Positions 33,153 to 42,429 of a stretch of 64,000 bases of DNA are shown here, one piece after another. The notes beneath the pieces are model-generated. The model saw only the letters and a program-made list of their open reading frames with translations, was not told where the DNA came from and searched no databases. Each line of letters begins with the position of its first letter. The stretch's first letter is position 1. The stretch comes from Truepera sp965215315 (GTDB lineage: Bacteria; Deinococcota; Deinococci; Deinococcales; Trueperaceae): NCBI GenBank assembly GCA_965215315.1, contig CBDCDB010000008.1, forward strand, positions 1,674,001 through 1,738,000, given 5' to 3'. Made by a program: the position numbers and the translations under genes.

Positions 33153-33866
33153 ATGAAATTAGCCAGCAGCACGGCTCTTATTACTGGAGCCAACCGGGGT
33201 TTGGGCCGACAGTTTGCCGAACAGTTCTCAGCGCGGAGCGCGGAGGTCTACGCAACCGCGCGCAACCCGGAACACATCAACACCCCCGGCGTAGAAACCT
33301 TACAACTCGGCATTACCGGTACCGCGTCCGTCGTAGCAGCAGCGGCGGTAGCACCCGACGTGGACGTGCTTATCAGCAACGCCGGTACCGCCACTAATCA
33401 AAACCTCGTCACCGGCGATTTAGAGAAAATCAGGCTCGAGTTGAACTCCCACTACTTCGGGACGCTCAACATGGTGCGGGCTTTTGCCCCTGTTTTGGCG
33501 ACCAACGGGGGCGGGGCCATCCTCAACGTCTTGCCTATCCTGTCACGGTTTTCTTGTGCTGGGGCCAACGCTTACTGCGCCGCCAAAGCTGCCGAGCGGA
33601 GCCTCACCGACGGGATAAGGGATAAGCCCCGAGCTAGCCGGTCAGGGAACGTTGGTCACGGGGTTGCACCTGGGCGCAGCCAATACCGACATGATTGCAG
33701 AGTTGGACGCCGAAAAGAGCCGCCCAGCAGATATTGTAAGCGCTGCGCTCAGCGGGCTCGAGGCCAGTAAGCTCGAGGTTCTCGCCACGACAGGAGCAAA
33801 CAGGTTAAGGCGGCACGCTCGGCTGACCCGAGCGTGCTTTACCCTCAAACCGTTTCTAAATCTTAG
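33153..33866 (+). pseudogene. short-chain dehydrogenase, two frameshifts
   Basis: Classical SDR by its start: ALITGANRGLGRQFAE, ISNAGT, and NAYCAAKAAE with the catalytic Tyr/Lys. After about residue 157 the frame breaks at a CCCC run (about 33633), where removal of one C restores ELAGQGTLVTGLHLGAANTD. A second break near 33785 is needed to reach the natural end ADPSVLYPQTVSKS and the TAG at 33864. Two separate lesions argue for a decayed gene rather than one sequencing slip. A similar-family SDR would be about 235 residues. Confidence 0.8.
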
Positions 33867-33964
33867 CACCCACCAGCATCACATCATCCCTGCTAAAAAG
33901 TCCTCTCCCTTTAGTGGGAGGTGAGATTTTAGTAAACTACCGGGGTCGCCTTTCCGGATCAGGC

Positions 33965-35083
33965 TCACTGTGCGTCGGGCTCGAGCATAATCTTCACGCC
34001 TTCACCGCGCAGCAGCATCTCCATCCCCTCAGCAAAGCGGCTGAGCGGCAAGCGGTGCGTGACAATCGCGTTCGCGTCCACCACGCCCCGGTAGAGATAA
34101 TCAATCGCCAGCGGGTAGCAGTACGGCCCCAAATGCGCCCCGTGAATATTGAGTTCTTTACGGTCACCGATGATCGACCAATCAGCCGTCGTCGGCGAGC
34201 CAAACACCCCGAACGCGACGAAGGTGCCGAGCTTGCGAATCATGTTGAGGCCGTTGACGACCGCCTGCGGGTAGCCCGTCGCCTCGATAAACACGTCCGC
34301 GCCGTAACCGTCAGTCAAGTCCTTGACGCTCTGCACCGGGTCTTGGTCGTTGATGTTGATGACGATATCTGCGCCGAGTTTTTTGGCCAGCTCGAGCCGC
34401 TCCGGTTTGCCGTCCTGCACGATAATCAGACCGGGATTTTTCTGCTTAATGACCTGCAGCTTAAGGAGTCCCAGCGTCCCGGCACCCGCTAAAACGACCG
34501 TATCGCCGAGCTGAATCTCGCCGCGTTCGACGGCGTGAACCGCGCACGCCAAGGGTTCGATGAGGACGCCCGCCTCTAAAGACATATCATCCGGCACTTT
34601 ATGAACGCGGGCGTTGACGCCGAACTTCATATAGTCGGCCCACGCTCCGTCCGCAACCTCACGCTGAAACCCATAGATGTTGTGAATCTCGCACATCCAG
34701 TACTGCCCGCGCGTGCAATAACGGCACCGGTCGCACGGATAAATCTGTTCGGCTATCGCCTTGTCGCCGACTTTGAGGCCGTGCTTCTCCGCAGCTCCAT
34801 CACCGAGTTCGGTTACGGTGCCGAAAAACTCGTGTCCGGGCGTAACGGGCACCTTGACGTAAGGATCGTCGCCGTCCCAGAACATCCCGCTGCCGGTAAA
34901 GCACTTGCCGTCCGACCCGCAAATCCCCGAGGCGTCTACGTGGATAATGACTTCACCCGGCCCGGCAGTCGGTCTGGCGATGGTCTCCAGGCGGTAATCG
35001 CGCGGGCCGTAGTTGCGCACCGCCATCATGGTGTCTGCAGTGGTTTCGGCTAAGCTTGTCTCTCTAGTCAAGGTGTCCGACAT
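33965..35083 (-). CDS. zinc polyol dehydrogenase, erythritol/threitol type
   Basis: A 372-residue zinc-dependent, NAD-linked dehydrogenase. Catalytic Cys in GICGSDGKCFTG, His-Glu in PGHEFFG, all four structural cysteines in PCDRCRYCTRGQYWMC, and Rossmann motif AGAGTLGLLKL. The sections IYGFQREVADGAWADYM and HGAHLGPYCYPLAIDYL resemble proteins annotated as erythritol/L-threitol dehydrogenase. The neighbouring epimerase supports that. A weak CTCCC/GGGAG stem with a T-run after the stop could end the operon. Substrate assignment is inference from resemblance. Confidence 0.8.
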   Translation of the reverse strand: MSDTLTRETSLAETTADTMMAVRNYGPRDYRLETIARPTAGPGEVIIHVDASGICGSDGKCFTGSGMFWDGDDPYVKVPVTPGHEFFGTVTELGDGAAEKHGLKVGDKAIAEQIYPCDRCRYCTRGQYWMCEIHNIYGFQREVADGAWADYMKFGVNARVHKVPDDMSLEAGVLIEPLACAVHAVERGEIQLGDTVVLAGAGTLGLLKLQVIKQKNPGLIIVQDGKPERLELAKKLGADIVININDQDPVQSVKDLTDGYGADVFIEATGYPQAVVNGLNMIRKLGTFVAFGVFGSPTTADWSIIGDRKELNIHGAHLGPYCYPLAIDYLYRGVVDANAIVTHRLPLSRFAEGMEMLLRGEGVKIMLEPDAQ

Positions 35084-35096
35084 GGTTTATGCCTCC

Positions 35097-35990
35097 TTAT
35101 GGTTTCGACTCGAGCGCATCTTTACAGTGCTGCACGCTTTCTATGATGTCTTGCTCCACGGTCTCGTCATCTTGCTCGAACGGATAAAAGACCTCTAAAA
35201 TCAGCGGCACGTCTGTTCCAGCCCGGACAAGTTGTTCCACCACAACCTTTACATCGACGATTCCTGCACGGGCAAAGCCCCAATGCGAATCGCTCAGACC
35301 GTCGGTTTGTTGCAGGTGGATAAGCCCGATGTTTTTACCTAAGGTGAGCCAGGGCTCGAGCCTCGCCCCCTCCCCGTAAAGGGGGGTATAAAGTACGTGC
35401 CCCATATCTAAAGCGTAACGAACCGGCAGAGCAGCGACCTCAGTCACATCCCTTAGGAGCTTCTCAGCGTCCGCAACGTTCCACGGGATTTCACGCTCGA
35501 GCGGCGTAGGTTCGATAAGCCACTCTTTAAGACCGGCTTCTTTTGCGTAGGCTGTCAGGTCGCCCAAGTCCTGAATAAGTTCATCGTAGCGGCGGTCAAC
35601 CTGTTCCGGCTCGGCAGCTTGCGTCACACTGAGACCACCTACCGGCCCGCCGATAGCAGGCAGCTCCAGCTCGGCAGCGAGGTCTATGGCGCGCTCGAGC
35701 CACCCCTTCGCAGCCTTGCGACCTTCAGGCTCAGGGTGCAAAAGACCGTTGTAGGTATATGCCGCTAGCCCGACAAAAGCGCTGTGCAAGGTTAAACCTT
35801 CGGCTGTGGCAGCTTCCCGAATCCGTTTGGCGAGCGGACGCGAAAGCTCGTCGGGCCACCACGGGTCGAGCAAATCGAACGAAAACTGTACGAGGTCTAC
35901 GTCCAGCTCACGCCGCACGAACGCCGCCCAGACTTCGGGTTCGGGCCAGCGTTTGACAGCGAACGAGAGGTTGACGCCAAATTCAGTCAT
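35097..35990 (-). CDS. TIM-barrel sugar(-phosphate) epimerase
   Basis: A 297-residue xylose isomerase-like TIM barrel (AP endonuclease 2 superfamily). It begins MTEFGVNLSFAVKRWPEPEVW with EWLIEPTPLERE (metal-binding Glu), YALDMGHVLY (Asp, His) and LILEVFYPFE (Glu) as metal ligands. The N-terminus resembles tetrulose-phosphate epimerases of erythritol/threitol catabolism; that is recalled similarity. The ATG shares its A with the TAA of the upstream permease (TAATG), so they are coupled. Confidence 0.75.
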   Translation of the reverse strand: MTEFGVNLSFAVKRWPEPEVWAAFVRRELDVDLVQFSFDLLDPWWPDELSRPLAKRIREAATAEGLTLHSAFVGLAAYTYNGLLHPEPEGRKAAKGWLERAIDLAAELELPAIGGPVGGLSVTQAAEPEQVDRRYDELIQDLGDLTAYAKEAGLKEWLIEPTPLEREIPWNVADAEKLLRDVTEVAALPVRYALDMGHVLYTPLYGEGARLEPWLTLGKNIGLIHLQQTDGLSDSHWGFARAGIVDVKVVVEQLVRAGTDVPLILEVFYPFEQDDETVEQDIIESVQHCKDALESKP

Positions 35991-36865
35991 TACTTTACGG
36001 CCCCCATCGTCAGACCGCGCACGAGGTGTTTGGAGACGAGCATGGCGAAGATAATGACCGGCAACACGATAAGCGTTCCCGTCGCCATAATTTCGCCCCA
36101 CGGCAGCTCGTACCCGCTCATAAACGAGGTCGCTGCAACCGGCGCAGTTCGGGCCGCGTCACGCGTCAGAATGAGTGGGTAAAGTAACTCGTTCCAGGAG
36201 AAGATGAACGACAAAATTGCCGACACGACGATACCCGGTAGGGCCAGCGGCAGGGCAATCCGAAAAAACGTGCCGAACACGCCCAGCCCGTCAACGAAGG
36301 CCGCCTCATCGAGTTCTTTGGGCACGGTGCGAAACTGGTCGGAGCAGAGCCAGACGACGATAGGCAGCGTAAAGGTCAAGTAGACCAAAATCAGGACGAG
36401 GTGCGAGTCGATGAGGCGGAGCTGCGTGGCAATCAAGAATATCGGCAGCGCCAGCACGATGGGCGAAACCATCCGGTTGGTGATAAACCAGAACCAGAGG
36501 TCGCGTTTACCGCGAAACTCGTAGCGGGCCAAAGCGTAAGCAGCGGGCGTCCCAATGAGGATAGCCAAGAACGTCGTCGTCACCGAGACGATCAGTGAGT
36601 TGATGAGCGAGCTCCCAACACCGTAGTCTTGCAAGGCGGCGCGGTAGTGCTCCAAGGTCGGCGTAAAGACGAACACGGGCGGATTGGCAAATGTCTGCAC
36701 GGTGGTTTTGAGCGAGGTACTGACCATCCAGTAAAAGGGGAAAACGGTGGCGAACAGCACCAACAAAATGGCCAAGAGTTGAAGCGTTTTCCTTGAAAAC
36801 TTGCCTGCGCGAAACGTGCGGCGCGGCTTGGTCGTGGGCGCGGCGTAGGTTTGAACACGGGCCAT
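35990..36865 (-). CDS. polyol/sugar ABC transporter permease, CUT1 (MalG-like)
   Basis: A 291-residue permease with six helices and the EAA loop ELDEAAFVDGLGVFGTFFRIALP, which fits the MalG side of CUT1 transporters. C-terminus QLVRGLTMGAVK is the usual MalG-type end. ATG at 36865 (MARVQTYAAP) follows GGAGGTGAG and overlaps the stop of the preceding permease as TGATG; the upstream extension to 36922 is unlikely. Confidence 0.9.
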   Translation of the reverse strand: MARVQTYAAPTTKPRRTFRAGKFSRKTLQLLAILLVLFATVFPFYWMVSTSLKTTVQTFANPPVFVFTPTLEHYRAALQDYGVGSSLINSLIVSVTTTFLAILIGTPAAYALARYEFRGKRDLWFWFITNRMVSPIVLALPIFLIATQLRLIDSHLVLILVYLTFTLPIVVWLCSDQFRTVPKELDEAAFVDGLGVFGTFFRIALPLALPGIVVSAILSFIFSWNELLYPLILTRDAARTAPVAATSFMSGYELPWGEIMATGTLIVLPVIIFAMLVSKHLVRGLTMGAVK

Positions 36866-37743
36866 CAGGTACTCACCTCCCGGTAGAACACACGGACGTA
36901 AAGGCGCGACAACACGACGCAAAGAATCAGCAGCAAAATCGCCTGCGCCGACGCCGTGCCCATATCGAATACGCGGAAGCCGATGCGCTGGATGTAGATG
37001 CTGATGAGGTCGGTCGCATTACCGGGGCCACCGCGCGTCATGACGAAGATCATATCGAAGAGCTTTAAAATGTCGGCGGTGCGCAAAATCAAAACGGCAG
37101 TCAGACCCGGCAACAGGTAGGGCAGCTGAATATTGAAGAGTACCGTCAGCCAGTTGTTGGTCTCGAGCGCCGCCGCATCTTCGATGTCTTTAGGAACGCT
37201 GCTGAGACCGGCTAAAAAGATGAGTGCGACAAAGGGCGTCCACTGCCACACGTCCATCGAAGCGACCGCGCCGAACGCTGTACCCGGACGGCCCAGCCAC
37301 TGCAAAGGCTGCAAACCAATTTCGGTGAGGGCAAAGTTGGCGACGCCGAAGTCGCCGTTATAGACGAGCCGACCGATAAGCCCGACGACGGCGTAGGTCG
37401 TAGCTAACGGAATGACCAGAGCCACACGCGTCACCGCCCGCAAAAAACCGAACCCCGGCAGGTTTAAGAGCAGCGCGACGGCGAGGCCGAGGAGAATCTC
37501 GAGCGGCAACACCGTCACTAAAAACGTTCCAGTGCGTCCCAAAGCCCCCCAAAAGTTTGGGTCTTGCAAAACGCTCACATAGTTGTCGAACCAGACGAAG
37601 TTTTTAGGCAGGTAGGCTCTCGCCAGCTGATACTGCCGAAACGAAACCTGCAGGGCAAAGAGCAGCGGATAAAGCCCGACTGCGAGCAGCGTAAAAACTG
37701 CCGGAAAAAGAAACAACCAGGTGACAGGGCGCGCACGCCACAT
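36865..37743 (-). CDS. polyol/sugar ABC transporter permease, CUT1 (MalF-like)
   Basis: A 292-residue permease with an N-terminal helix WLFLFPAVFTLLAVGLYPLLFALQVSF, extracytoplasmic FVWFDNYVSVLQDPNFWGAL, and EAA loop DIEDAAALETNNWLTVLFNIQLP. MTRGGPGNATDLISIYIQRIGF is the typical MalF-like closing motif. Works with the binding protein at 38332 and the partner permease; no ATPase gene lies in the operon. Confidence 0.9.
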   Translation of the reverse strand: MWRARPVTWLFLFPAVFTLLAVGLYPLLFALQVSFRQYQLARAYLPKNFVWFDNYVSVLQDPNFWGALGRTGTFLVTVLPLEILLGLAVALLLNLPGFGFLRAVTRVALVIPLATTYAVVGLIGRLVYNGDFGVANFALTEIGLQPLQWLGRPGTAFGAVASMDVWQWTPFVALIFLAGLSSVPKDIEDAAALETNNWLTVLFNIQLPYLLPGLTAVLILRTADILKLFDMIFVMTRGGPGNATDLISIYIQRIGFRVFDMGTASAQAILLLILCVVLSRLYVRVFYREVST

Positions 37744-37762
37744 AACCCCCCCTTAGAGACCA

Positions 37763-38320
37763 TTACTCGAGATTCGTATGCCGCGCACGCAACGCTTCAG
37801 CGTCCTGACCCAACCGGTCACGTAAGAGCAGCGTCACGAGGTCAAAAAATATCAGCTGCGCCGCTTCATAAAGGCTGCCCATCGGTAAAATGCCGGGTTT
37901 GGCCTGATCGTCTGCCATCGTCTGTGCGGGGAGAACGACCACGGTATCCGCCAATCTAGACGCTTCGCCACTGGGTTGCGCTGTAAGTAGAAGCGTTCTC
38001 GCACCAGCATCTTTCGCCACACCCAAGAGTGCATTTACGGTCGAAAAACCTCCCGGCCCTGCACTTACGACGAGCAGATCGCCTGCGCCGAGTGACGGAG
38101 TTGTCATATCCCCGACGACGTGCGTGTCCAAACCCAGATGAAAGAGCCGCATCGTTAAGGCACGCATCATCAGCCCTTCGCGGCCTACGCCGTAAAGGGC
38201 GATGCGGTTTGCTTGCAGCAGTTCGCCTACGAGCGGTTCGGCAGCGTCCGGGCTCAGGGCGGCAAAGACCGCCCTGAGTTCGTCCAATGCTCCCTCCGCC
38301 AATTCAGGTAGCGGTTTCAC
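37763..38320 (-). CDS. SIS-domain sugar-phosphate isomerase, 6-phospho-3-hexuloisomerase type
   Basis: A 185-residue SIS-fold protein. IALYGVGREGLMMRALTMRLFHLGLDTHVVGDMTTPSLGAGDLLVVSAGPG is close to phosphohexuloisomerase patterns, and ASRLADTVVVLPAQT and ILPMGSLYEAAQLIFFD complete the fold. It would isomerise a ketose phosphate. No hexulose-phosphate synthase is adjacent, so its role in a polyol operon is open. GTG start, AAGG upstream, 11 bases after the binding-protein gene. Confidence 0.82.
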   Translation of the reverse strand: MKPLPELAEGALDELRAVFAALSPDAAEPLVGELLQANRIALYGVGREGLMMRALTMRLFHLGLDTHVVGDMTTPSLGAGDLLVVSAGPGGFSTVNALLGVAKDAGARTLLLTAQPSGEASRLADTVVVLPAQTMADDQAKPGILPMGSLYEAAQLIFFDLVTLLLRDRLGQDAEALRARHTNLE

Positions 38321-38331
38321 AAAAACAAGCC

Positions 38332-39672
38332 TTACTGAATCTTAGGCCGGTCGGCGTAGTAGCCGCCTTGCTCGAGCACCCCCCGCACCTGCTCATCCAG
38401 CGTCGCCGCACCTTCATCAACACTGACCTCACCGAGCATGATGCGTGTGCCGTAGTCGGCGATGATTTCAGAAATCTGCGGCCATTCGGGGAAACGCGGG
38501 CGAAAAAACGGTACGGCGGTATCTGCTTGCCACGAAGTGACGAGCGGTTCAACGTAGGGGAAAGCCTCGGCAATCGCCGGGTCTTCGTAGACAGCGGTGC
38601 GACCGCTGACGCCGCCCGCCTCGACGTAAGGTTGCGCCATCTCTTCAGAGGTCATCCACTGGATAAACAGATAGGCCGCTGCCTGCTCTTCAGGTGAAGA
38701 AAACGAATTCACACCGAGCGAAAAGCCGCCGAGCGCCGGTTTTAAGCCCGCTGAACCTTCAGGTTCGGTAGCGACAGCCAGACAATCGGTCACGGTCGAA
38801 GATTCGGGGTCGGCGAGCGTCGCGTAAAACGACGACCATTCGGTAATCATGGCGACGCGGCCCTGGGCGAGCGCGTTCACAGCCTCGCTGTGGTCGTAAT
38901 CGACGATGCCCTTAGGCATATACTCCATCAGTGCTTGACGGAAGTTGAGACCCTCGAGTGAGGCGTCGGATTGCAAATTCGGTTCAAACGTCTCGTTGTC
39001 GATCAGCGAACCGCCGAAGGGCCAGAGAACCCGCATAAATGAGTCGGCGCTCTGCGTCTCGCCGCGCCGTGACTGCAGGGCGAAGGCGTACTGGTTTTGT
39101 TCAGCGTTGGTCAGAGCAGGGCCGTACTCCTCTAAAAGTTGCGTCCAGGTTGCGGGCGGCTCACTGAAACCGGCATCTTCCAACATGCAGCGGTTGTAGT
39201 ACAGGAGCCCGGAGTAATTGTCGAACGGTAGACCGTACACGACACCGTCCCAGGTGCCGAACGAATCGAGCAAGACCGGAAAGAAGCCGTCTAGGTTCAG
39301 GTTCGGGTCCGCTAGCGCCGAGTCGTTGTAAAAGGTCTCGAGCGGGGTCAACCAGCCCGACGCCGCATACTCGCCAATCCATACGACGTCCACGAGGACG
39401 ATATCGAAGTCGGCGGTCGCCGAGGTAAAGTCCAGCACTTCACGTTCGCGGGAGTTTTCGTAGGGCAACACCTCCCACTCGACCTTGATGCCTGTCGCTT
39501 CTTCAAACTGTGGAATGAGTTCTTGCGCCGCCACATAACCAGGACGGTCTAGAAAAAGCGCCTTGATGGTCGTACCCTCGTAGGGAGCCGCGGCTTCTGC
39601 CAAACTCCACTCCTGTGCGCCTGCAAAGTTAAGCGCTAACAGCACACCTGCCACTAAACCGATACGTTTCAT
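38332..39672 (-). CDS. CUT1 sugar/polyol-binding protein
   Basis: A 446-residue extracellular solute-binding protein, family 1. Signal peptide MKRIGLVAGVLLALNFAGA, mature start AQEWSLAEAAAPYEGTTIKALFLDRPGY. Typical features are DIVLVDVVWIGEYAASGWLTPL, YGLPFDNYSGLLYYN and ALAQGRVAMITEWSSF. ATG at 39672 was chosen for GGAGAAAA before it; the frame continues to 39723 without a signal. It is the first gene of the polyol operon after the LacI-type regulator. Confidence 0.9.
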   Translation of the reverse strand: MKRIGLVAGVLLALNFAGAQEWSLAEAAAPYEGTTIKALFLDRPGYVAAQELIPQFEEATGIKVEWEVLPYENSREREVLDFTSATADFDIVLVDVVWIGEYAASGWLTPLETFYNDSALADPNLNLDGFFPVLLDSFGTWDGVVYGLPFDNYSGLLYYNRCMLEDAGFSEPPATWTQLLEEYGPALTNAEQNQYAFALQSRRGETQSADSFMRVLWPFGGSLIDNETFEPNLQSDASLEGLNFRQALMEYMPKGIVDYDHSEAVNALAQGRVAMITEWSSFYATLADPESSTVTDCLAVATEPEGSAGLKPALGGFSLGVNSFSSPEEQAAAYLFIQWMTSEEMAQPYVEAGGVSGRTAVYEDPAIAEAFPYVEPLVTSWQADTAVPFFRPRFPEWPQISEIIADYGTRIMLGEVSVDEGAATLDEQVRGVLEQGGYYADRPKIQ

Positions 39673-39737
39673 GTTTTCTCCTCGGTGAATACCTGTTGGT
39701 CTACTTTCTCGCGAGCTTAGCACACCGTTTCGACCTT

Positions 39738-40745
39738 CTACATACCGTTCGCCTCCCTCTGACCCACAGGAGCGGTCGAGCCTCGAGCGATAAGACGAGG
39801 CGTAACGACGCCACGACCCACCACCAGGGTTTCAGGCGGATTTAAGAGCAGCTCGGCAGCGCGTGCGCTGAGCACAGAAATGTCCTGGGCAACCGTTGTT
39901 AAGGGGGGCAGGAGAAGCCGCCCTATCTCGATGTCGTCAAAACCCAAGAGCGATACGTCCTCCGGGATACGGTGCCCTAGCTCCAAGAGCGTTTGCCACG
40001 CACCCACAGCTACGATGTCGTTGGTTGCAAAAATTGCTGTCGGCGGTTCGGGCAAGCGCATTAATTCGGTGACACGCTCGCCTAAAGACAAATCTTGCGC
40101 CCCGTGACAGACATAGGGGGGCTCGAGCCCCACGCCACCCTCAGCCAACGCCGCCATAAACCCGTCCATTCGTGAACGCATGTTCGATACCTCGGCGTCG
40201 CCGACGAGCGCACCGATACGGGTGTGACCGAGCGCTAAAAGATGTTCGGCAGCCAGCTGCCCACCCAAGTAGTTATCCGACGTTACCGAAACCCGCCCCG
40301 TAACGGGCCGGTCCAAGAAAACAACCGGCGTTTGGGTCTCCCCCGCTAATTCGGGCAGGTCGCTCGTTTCGCTGCTGTAAATCACCAAAATACCGTCGGC
40401 GCGGCGGTCGAGCAGGTTGAAAAAGTGTGCCCGTTCACGCGCGGCGTCGTGCGCCGAATCGCACAAAAAGGTCTGAAAGCCTCTGTCCCACAAACGGTGT
40501 TCGATGGCCCTCGCCAACTCCGCGTAAAACGGGTTGGAAATATTGGGAATAATCAGGCCGACAGTTTGGGTTTGTCCGCGCCGTAAAGACCGTGCGCCCT
40601 GGTCGACCCGGTAGCCGAGCGCGTCAATCGCCCGCTGGATTCGCTCCGCTTTGGCAGGCGACACCGGAACCCGGTCGTTCAGATAGTGCGAAACGCTCCC
40701 TAAAGACACGCCCGCCGCTCTCGCAACGTCTTTCATCGTAGCCAT
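39738..40745 (-). CDS. LacI-family transcriptional regulator
   Basis: A 336-residue repressor. N-terminal helix-turn-helix and hinge MATMKDVARAAGVSLGSVSHYLNDRVPVSPAKAERIQRAIDAL; hinge-helix SLRRGQTQTVGLIIPNISNPFY; periplasmic-binding-like sensor domain with TAIFATNDIVAVGAW and GFDDIEIGRLLLPPLTTV. ATG at 40745. A perfect 14-bp palindrome lies just upstream (40789-40802), so it probably represses itself. The likely targets are the polyol genes read in the same direction after it. Confidence 0.93.
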   Translation of the reverse strand: MATMKDVARAAGVSLGSVSHYLNDRVPVSPAKAERIQRAIDALGYRVDQGARSLRRGQTQTVGLIIPNISNPFYAELARAIEHRLWDRGFQTFLCDSAHDAARERAHFFNLLDRRADGILVIYSSETSDLPELAGETQTPVVFLDRPVTGRVSVTSDNYLGGQLAAEHLLALGHTRIGALVGDAEVSNMRSRMDGFMAALAEGGVGLEPPYVCHGAQDLSLGERVTELMRLPEPPTAIFATNDIVAVGAWQTLLELGHRIPEDVSLLGFDDIEIGRLLLPPLTTVAQDISVLSARAAELLLNPPETLVVGRGVVTPRLIARGSTAPVGQREANGM

Positions 40746-40788
40746 AAAACCTTTCTTCGTTTTGTGTAGGGAGACTTTAGCACAGATT

Positions 40789-40802
40789 TTGAAACGTTTC
40801 AA
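40789..40802. promoter_or_regulatory. LacI-type operator
   Basis: TTGAAACGTTTCAA, a perfect 14-bp palindrome with a central CG, as LacI/GalR operators have. It is 43 bases before the start of the LacI-type gene. Confidence 0.75.
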
Positions 40803-40893
40803 GCTCTTTCTCGGTATACATTTCGGCAGAAGTCCGAGCTATTTGGTAGCTATCTAGAAAGTGTCCAAAATCTACTCAAGATGTTTGGTTTCA

Positions 40894-40916
40894 GCAAAAC
40901 CTTGACGAGGTTTTGC
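40894..40916. other. perfect hairpin in the miaB upstream region
   Basis: GCAAAACCT-TGACG-AGGTTTTGC, 9-bp stem. A second inverted repeat GGGGTG/CACCCC lies at 40967-40984. No T-run after either; function unknown. Confidence 0.4.
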
Positions 40917-41033
40917 CTAGCTTTGACCCTACGGGCGTTTTAATCCGGTCGGAAATGTCAATATTTGGGGTGCGCTTACACCCCCTAGTCCGGCGCATCA
41001 CAAATCATTGCGCCGCTGCGCTAAACTAGCCGG

Positions 41034-42419
41034 ATGGAGTTACCCGTTACTGCTTCACCCGAGAAAAACTTTCGCGCCGACGGTCGGAGGGTTCACGTCA
41101 TCACCCACGGCTGTCAGATGAACGAATACGACACACATACCGTCTTGTCCGAACTCGCAGCAGGTGGGCATCAGATCGTGGGCACCCCCGAGGACGCGGA
41201 TGTGATCCTCTTAAATACCTGCGCGGTGCGCGGCAAACCGGTTGAAAAAGTCGTGACCATGCTGGGCGAATACCGTAAACAAAAACTCGCCGGACGTGAC
41301 CTGACCGTCGGGATGATGGGCTGTTTGGCACAACTTAACGAGGGTCAAGAGATCGCCCGTAAATTCGGTGTTGATATTCTGGTTGGGCCGGGAGCGATTA
41401 CCGATATTTTGACTGCTATTGAAACAGTCGAGCAGAAACAGGAACCGTTTTGGAGCCTCGAGTTCAAAGACAACTTACATGAACACCTGACCCCGGCTCC
41501 AAACACCCTGACCGGTTTTTTAACGATTATGCGCGGCTGCAATCACCACTGCACCTACTGCATCGTGCCACAAACACGTGGGCCGGAGGTCTCGAGGTCT
41601 TTAGAAAGCATCCTCTTTGAAGCTAAAGCGATGCAACAAAACGGTGTGCAAGAGATCTATCTTTTAGGCCAAAACGTCAATTCTTACGGCCTGGGCCGCC
41701 CGGACTTGCCCTCATTCGCCGAACTCTTACGGCGTGTGGCCGATACCGGCATCCCGCGCGTCAAGTTTACGACCTCGCACCCGATGAACTTCACTTCGGA
41801 CGTGATTGACGCCGTCGCCGAACACGAAAATATCTGCAAGTACATCCACCTGCCGGTGCAGTCGGGTTCCGACCGGATTTTGCGGCGGATGGCGAGAGAA
41901 TACCGGCGCGAGCGTTATCTGGCTACCGTCGCCGAAATCAAAGCCAAAATCCCCGACGTCGTACTCTCAACGGACATCATCGTCGGCTTTCCGAGTGAGA
42001 CCGAAGAAGACTTCGGTGCAACGATGTCGCTCTACGAAGCGGTACAGTACGACACCGCCTATATGTTTATGTACTCGGCGCGGCCCGGAACACCTTCGTA
42101 CACGCATTTTGACGATTTGCCCAGAGCGGTCAAAACAGAGCGGCTGCAGCGGCTGATCGAACGGCAAAAAGGGTGGTCACACCTCAAAAACCAGCGTTGG
42201 GTCGGGCGTGAGCTGCGCGTGCTGATTCGTGAAGCCGCGACCGATTCGCAGTATGTGGTCGGGCATTCAGACCAGAATCACACAGTTCTAGTCCCGCGTG
42301 AGCAGGTCGGTGAGATGGGGCTTTACAGTGTGAAGGTTGAGACCGCCACGCCGCACACGCTTTACGGGACGGTTGCCGGGACGGTGCGGGAGAGCATTCC
42401 GCTGATGATGGCGTCGTGA
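41034..42419 (+). CDS. miaB: tRNA-2-methylthio-N6-isopentenyladenosine-37 synthase MiaB
   Basis: Radical-SAM methylthiotransferase that adds a methylthio group to i6A37 of tRNAs reading UNN codons. 461 residues in the three usual domains: UPF0004 with cysteines in THGCQMN, NTCAVR and MGCLAQ; the radical-SAM centre CNHHCTYCIVPQTRGPEVSR at about residue 165; and a C-terminal TRAM domain ending in HTLYGTVAG. ATG at 41034 follows TAAACT by 6 bases with no ribosome site, so the message is probably leaderless. Followed 10 bases later by a SnoaL-like gene. Confidence 0.95.
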   Translation: MELPVTASPEKNFRADGRRVHVITHGCQMNEYDTHTVLSELAAGGHQIVGTPEDADVILLNTCAVRGKPVEKVVTMLGEYRKQKLAGRDLTVGMMGCLAQLNEGQEIARKFGVDILVGPGAITDILTAIETVEQKQEPFWSLEFKDNLHEHLTPAPNTLTGFLTIMRGCNHHCTYCIVPQTRGPEVSRSLESILFEAKAMQQNGVQEIYLLGQNVNSYGLGRPDLPSFAELLRRVADTGIPRVKFTTSHPMNFTSDVIDAVAEHENICKYIHLPVQSGSDRILRRMAREYRRERYLATVAEIKAKIPDVVLSTDIIVGFPSETEEDFGATMSLYEAVQYDTAYMFMYSARPGTPSYTHFDDLPRAVKTERLQRLIERQKGWSHLKNQRWVGRELRVLIREAATDSQYVVGHSDQNHTVLVPREQVGEMGLYSVKVETATPHTLYGTVAGTVRESIPLMMAS

Positions 42420-42429
42420 AGCGTTTCTA

